Below are positions 16,250 through 19,087 of a stretch of DNA of 19,087 nucleotides, one piece after another (within the stretch, counting starts at the first letter, position 1; the number at the start of each line of letters is the position of its first letter). The DNA comes from an uncultured Porphyromonadaceae bacterium. GTDB taxonomy: Bacteria > Bacteroidota > Bacteroidia > Bacteroidales > Muribaculaceae. The DNA lies in NCBI GenBank assembly GCA_947166165.1, contig CAMVDK010000019.1:1-19087 (forward strand), read 5' to 3'. The position numbers were made by a program, and so were the translations under genes. Under the pieces are notes generated by a model. That model was not told the DNA's origin. It worked only from the letters and a program-made list of their open reading frames with translations, and ran no database searches.

Positions 16250-16281
16250 CAAAATTAGATAAAACCCAGCGCAATCACAAA
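16250..16281 (-). promoter_or_regulatory. Bacteroidetes-type promoter of the AlbA_2-dgt-SpoU operon
   Basis: On the minus strand TTTG (16278-16281) and TAATTTTG (16250-16257) are spaced by 20 bases, a full consensus match. The predicted transcript start is near 16245, giving a leader of about 37 nt before the ATG at 16208. It lies in the short gap after the stop of the second C10 peptidase gene (16354). Confidence 0.78.
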
Positions 16282-16353
16282 TTAATTAAGCGCAACGCCG
16301 CGTAAAACCGGCCTGTCGCCGTCAGTCAGCGTCCCGACCGCATCATCATGTGC

Positions 16354-18390
16354 TCACTGCGCCAGCACGATGTTGATGAGCCGGTTCAGGTCGTCGATGT
16401 CGATGCTGCCGCTGGCGTCGAGGTCGCTCTGGCCCGAATAGTCGGTGGGCGAACTGACCTCGAGGATGATGTTGATCAGCGCGTTCACGTCGTCGACATC
16501 GATGCGACCGTCGCCTGTCACGTCGCCCGTGGCGGGAGCCTGCTGAGGCTCCACCCGCCCGGTAAGGGCGATGGTGGCTGGTGCCGCCCCGCCGCCGGCT
16601 ATGGTGAGCAGTGCCTCGTGGATGCCCTCGGTGGCCGGCGTGAAGAAGACCACCACCGCGGCGCCACGGGTCATGGTGGCTTTGCTCAACGTGGTGTTCG
16701 ACAGCCGGTAGCTGGCGGCGCCGCTTCCGCTCAGCGTGAGCGTGACGTCGCCTTTCAGGTTCACACCGCTCAGCGTGGCGGCCTGCTTGCTGGTGCTGTT
16801 GAGCTCCACATTGCCGAAGTCGATGCTGTCGGGCGTGGCCACGATGAGCGGGTCCACATTCACACGCCCAGTGAGGGGGATGCTCACCGACTGGTCGCAC
16901 CCGCCGCCCTGCACGGTGAGCGTGGCTGTGTGCTTGTCCTTGTCGGTGCCCACGGGCCGGTAGGTGACGGCAATCGTGGTGCCGTGCATCACCTCGGCGG
17001 CCGTGTAGGTGTCGCGCTCGAGGGCGAAGCAATTGGTGTCGGCACCCGTCAGCGTGACTGCCACCTCGCCGGTGAGCACCTCGCCGCCCAGGTCCACCGT
17101 CAGCGTCGACATCCGGCCAGGCTGCAGGGTGCCAAAGTCGACATAGGCCGGCGAGAGCAGCAGGCGCGGGTCGGTCTGCGGCTGCAAGTGGGCGATGGCG
17201 CTTTGACGCGTGTTGTAGCCGCCCTCAAACGAGCCGATGCCCTGGTCCGACGGACTGAGCAGCGTGGTGACGAAGTAGCCGTTGCTGCGTCCGCCCCAGC
17301 CCCAGTTCACGTGGAAATAGCCGTCGGTGTCGTAGCCATCGAGCACGAAGGCGTGTCCGCCATCGTTGGCCTGCCCGGAGTAGTAGAGCGGGCGGGCTTC
17401 GTCGAGTTCCTGCCGCAGGCATGCGTCCCAGTCGCCGTCGAAGTAGTCGCGCTGCAGAAACACACCACGGCCATAGTGGAAGTAGGTGGCCAGCACCTTG
17501 GGCACGTCCTCCGACATGGCTCCGCTGCCCTTGGTGCCATAGCTCATCTCCAGGGCCACGCCCAGGTCGCTCATCAGCCTTGCCACGGCATTCTGCTGCG
17601 CCTGGGTGGCCACAGTGCCCTGCGCGTCGTCGAGGCCACGGGCGTAGACGGTGTTGTAGTCACCGCCTTCGAAGTAGTAGACGTCGGCCATGGCGTCCCA
17701 GTCGTAGGTCGACTCGCTGAAGTTGGCGCTCAGCGTGGTGCGGTAGCCCTGCCACGAGTTGTCGTAGGTCACGCGGCACACATAGCTGTGCGAACCGGTG
17801 CCGCGCTCGGGCCAGCGGTAATAGTTCATCAGCTGCGCCGTGGCCGTGGCCACACAGCCCGACGGGGCACGGTTGCCATAGGCCTGCATGCCACTGGAGT
17901 AGTTCACCGTGGGGCACAGGTTGTTGTAGGGTTTGCACTGGTTCCACAACGTGCGCAGCAGGGGCTGCACGCCGTTGCCCTCAATCTTGGCGGCCTTGCG
18001 GGGCCGCGCCTCGGGATGCTGGCGCAGCCATTGCAGCTGCCGCTGGTACTCGCCCAGCCAGTAGCGCAGGCCGTCGGGCATGTCGGAGGCGTCGAAGCTG
18101 CCGGCGTCGCTGTAGCCCCACACGGGCAGCAGCTGGTCGTCGCCAGCCACGACCACATAGCCGCCGTCGGCTCCACGGTTGAACACATAGTAGTCGGCCG
18201 TGCCTGCAGCACTGCGGCCTTCGTGTGCCAGATGCAGGGGCAAGGACTGGCGGGCACCAGGAGCCAGACGCGCTTGGCGATGACTCACAAACTGCTGTGC
18301 CACAGCCTGGGCCTGCGTGGCGGTGATGCTCGCGGCGTCGGCGGCCACGGTCACCAAAGCGGCAAGCGCAAGGGAGAGAATTCGTTTCAT
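16354..18390 (-). CDS. Second secreted C10-family cysteine peptidase with dockerin-like tail
   Basis: A 678-aa paralogue of the protease at 2063-4423. It has a signal peptide (about 1-20, ending AADAA) and a pro-region (about 21-145) with YYVFNRG, GGYVVVAGDD and LPVWGYSD. The catalytic Cys is C179 in SGCVATATAQ, the His is H346 in GGHAFVLDGY, and HVNWGWGG (360-367) is intact. Between LCP (158-160) and C179 it carries an extra loop (TVNYSSGMQAYGNRAP) that the other paralogue lacks. Two choice-of-anchor/ASPM-like Ig segments follow (about 418-510 and 515-612; YVDFGTLQPG and SIDFGNVELN). Residues 622-678 are two dockerin-type calcium loops (DVTGDGRIDVDD and DLDASGSIDIDD). The long unassigned middle region of the first paralogue is absent. 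The ATG at 18390 starts the signal peptide; an upstream in-frame ATG at 18492 overlaps the -7 box and is rejected. Expected to be secreted, self-processing and proteolytic. Confidence 0.92.
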   Translation of the reverse strand: MKRILSLALAALVTVAADAASITATQAQAVAQQFVSHRQARLAPGARQSLPLHLAHEGRSAAGTADYYVFNRGADGGYVVVAGDDQLLPVWGYSDAGSFDASDMPDGLRYWLGEYQRQLQWLRQHPEARPRKAAKIEGNGVQPLLRTLWNQCKPYNNLCPTVNYSSGMQAYGNRAPSGCVATATAQLMNYYRWPERGTGSHSYVCRVTYDNSWQGYRTTLSANFSESTYDWDAMADVYYFEGGDYNTVYARGLDDAQGTVATQAQQNAVARLMSDLGVALEMSYGTKGSGAMSEDVPKVLATYFHYGRGVFLQRDYFDGDWDACLRQELDEARPLYYSGQANDGGHAFVLDGYDTDGYFHVNWGWGGRSNGYFVTTLLSPSDQGIGSFEGGYNTRQSAIAHLQPQTDPRLLLSPAYVDFGTLQPGRMSTLTVDLGGEVLTGEVAVTLTGADTNCFALERDTYTAAEVMHGTTIAVTYRPVGTDKDKHTATLTVQGGGCDQSVSIPLTGRVNVDPLIVATPDSIDFGNVELNSTSKQAATLSGVNLKGDVTLTLSGSGAASYRLSNTTLSKATMTRGAAVVVFFTPATEGIHEALLTIAGGGAAPATIALTGRVEPQQAPATGDVTGDGRIDVDDVNALINIILEVSSPTDYSGQSDLDASGSIDIDDLNRLINIVLAQ

Positions 18391-18489
18391 TGTCAATAAT
18401 AAAGGAATGAGAGGGATATCGTAGGCCGAAAGGCAGGCGATGCGCGCCAACCGGGGTGGCTGCTTCCGGCCCTTGCGGCTTATGTGGTG

Positions 18490-18497
18490 CAAAGTTA
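18490..18497 (-). promoter_or_regulatory. -7 box of the second C10 peptidase gene
   Basis: On the minus strand the octamer is TAACTTTG, an exact TAnnTTTG match, about 100 bases upstream of the ATG at 18390. No TTTG occurs at the usual distance; TTTA at 18514-18517 (16-base spacing) is the nearest substitute, so the promoter may be weak or activator-dependent. Confidence 0.5.
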
Positions 18498-18665
18498 CTA
18501 AAAAAGCGCGTCATAAAGATGCTTTTAGCGCACTTTGCAGTTTATTTACATTAATTTAGAGTGGCCCGCATTCGCGCGGCGCACTGAACTCACTCCACAT
18601 AAAGTCGACACAAAAGCGTTACAAAACCAAAAAAAAGCGCTTCCCGGCCTCTAATTCCTAATTAT

Positions 18666-18700
18666 TTTGTACTTTTGCAGTTTGGTTGCGCTTACCTTTG
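18666..18700 (+). promoter_or_regulatory. Candidate alaS promoter(s)
   Basis: Two exact -7 boxes occur in tandem: TACTTTTG (18670-18677) and TACCTTTG (18693-18700). For the second, TTTG at 18666-18669 (23-base spacing) could act as -33. Transcription from it would begin near 18706, about 36 bases before the alaS ATG. Confidence 0.5.
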
Positions 18701-18741
18701 GCGCGACAGGAGTATCGGACACATTAACCGTATCGAAATAT

Positions 18742-19087
18742 ATGCTGACAGCAAAAGAAATCCGCGAAGCCTTCAAGCGCTTCTTCGAGAGCAAGAACCA
18801 CCACATCGTGCCCTCGGCACCGATGGTCATCAAGGACGACCCCACGCTCATGTTCACCAACGCGGGCATGAACCAGTTCAAGGACATCATTCTGGGCAAC
18901 AAGCCCGTGCAGTGGCCCCGCGTGGCCGACTCGCAGAAGTGCCTGCGCGTGAGCGGCAAGCACAACGACCTCGAGGAGGTGGGACACGACACCTACCACC
19001 ACACGATGTTCGAGATGCTGGGCAACTGGAGTTTCGGCGACTACTTCAAGTCCGAGGCCATCGACTGGGCCTGGGAACTCCTGACCG
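18742..19087 (+). CDS. alaS: Alanyl-tRNA synthetase, 3' partial
   Basis: The frame starts at ATG 18742 and runs off the end of the window, giving the first 115 residues. It begins MLTAKEIREAFKRFFESKNH, then has VPSAPMVIKDDPTLMFTNAG, MNQFKDIILGN, SQKCLRVSGKHNDLEEVG and HTMFEMLGNWSFGDYFK. These are hallmark class II catalytic-core segments of AlaRS, which charges tRNA-Ala with alanine using ATP. The N-terminus is canonical, with no extension. It is a housekeeping gene and is divergent from the second C10 protease gene. Confidence 0.97.
   Translation, partial: MLTAKEIREAFKRFFESKNHHIVPSAPMVIKDDPTLMFTNAGMNQFKDIILGNKPVQWPRVADSQKCLRVSGKHNDLEEVGHDTYHHTMFEMLGNWSFGDYFKSEAIDWAWELLT

Larger units (their letters stand above)
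18391..18741. other. Divergent intergenic region of 351 bases between the second C10 gene and alaS
   Basis: It holds a -7 box for the minus-strand protease gene and two candidate -7 boxes for alaS. The middle (about 18500-18640) is AT-rich with scattered GC-rich motifs. Two words of 13-14 bases here (18522-18535 and 18616-18628) also occur, on the other strand, in the hairpin element at 10558-10583. No gene is seen. Confidence 0.6.

Noticed and set aside
16348..18399. A 683-codon open frame on the plus strand opposite the second C10 protease
   Set aside because: Same antisense effect; the minus-strand protein has a signal peptide, catalytic residues and dockerin loops, and the plus-strand product has none.

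Overview
The window looks like chromosomal DNA of a GC-rich gut- or mouth-type Bacteroidales (Muribaculaceae or Prevotellaceae are my best guesses). I infer this from the gene content (C10 cysteine proteases, BspA-type leucine-rich repeat protein, MBG/T9SS-like tail protein, dockerin-like tails, Rpn-type nuclease), from strong C/G third-position bias, and from repeated matches to the Bacteroidetes promoter pattern TTTG - about 20 nt - TAnnTTTG. No tRNA, rRNA, CRISPR array, integrase or classical insertion sequence is visible.

Layout. 1-647: 3' end of a secreted-type protein with two OB-like repeats, convergent with a small secreted MBG-domain protein (782-1744, minus); a strong hairpin lies between them. 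2063-4423 (minus): secreted C10 peptidase with a dockerin-like C-terminus, followed by a clear terminator at 1954-1990. 4641-5690 (plus): Rpn/PD-(D/E)XK protein with a 19-copy tetrapeptide tail. 5855-7614 (plus): overlapping pair of a DUF1232 membrane protein and a secreted esterase, followed by a coding-looking remnant. 7823-10396 (plus): BspA-like surface protein, again with a dockerin-like tail. 10397-10762: non-coding stretch packed with GAA-loop hairpins. 10763-16208 (minus): three genes joined by 4-base overlaps or near-overlaps, namely a 1095-aa protein ending in a Schlafen-type AlbA_2 domain, a dGTPase and a SpoU rRNA/tRNA 2'-O-methyltransferase, behind one well-formed promoter at 16250-16281. 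16354-18390 (minus): second C10 peptidase with dockerin-like tail. 18742-19087 (plus): start of alaS, running off the window.

How the genes fit together. The secreted genes (two proteases, BspA-like protein, MBG protein, esterase, OB-repeat protein) form a cell-surface/secreted set probably used on host or dietary protein and polymer. Three share a calcium-binding dockerin-type C-terminus although no cohesin partner is present. The minus-strand operon is a separate, intracellular nucleic-acid and nucleotide group. The Rpn protein is a selfish or regulatory nuclease whose tail is visibly expanding by slippage.

Several starts were set by promoter position: the long upstream extensions of the frames at 4530, 7781 and 16274 run through promoter elements and are not believed.
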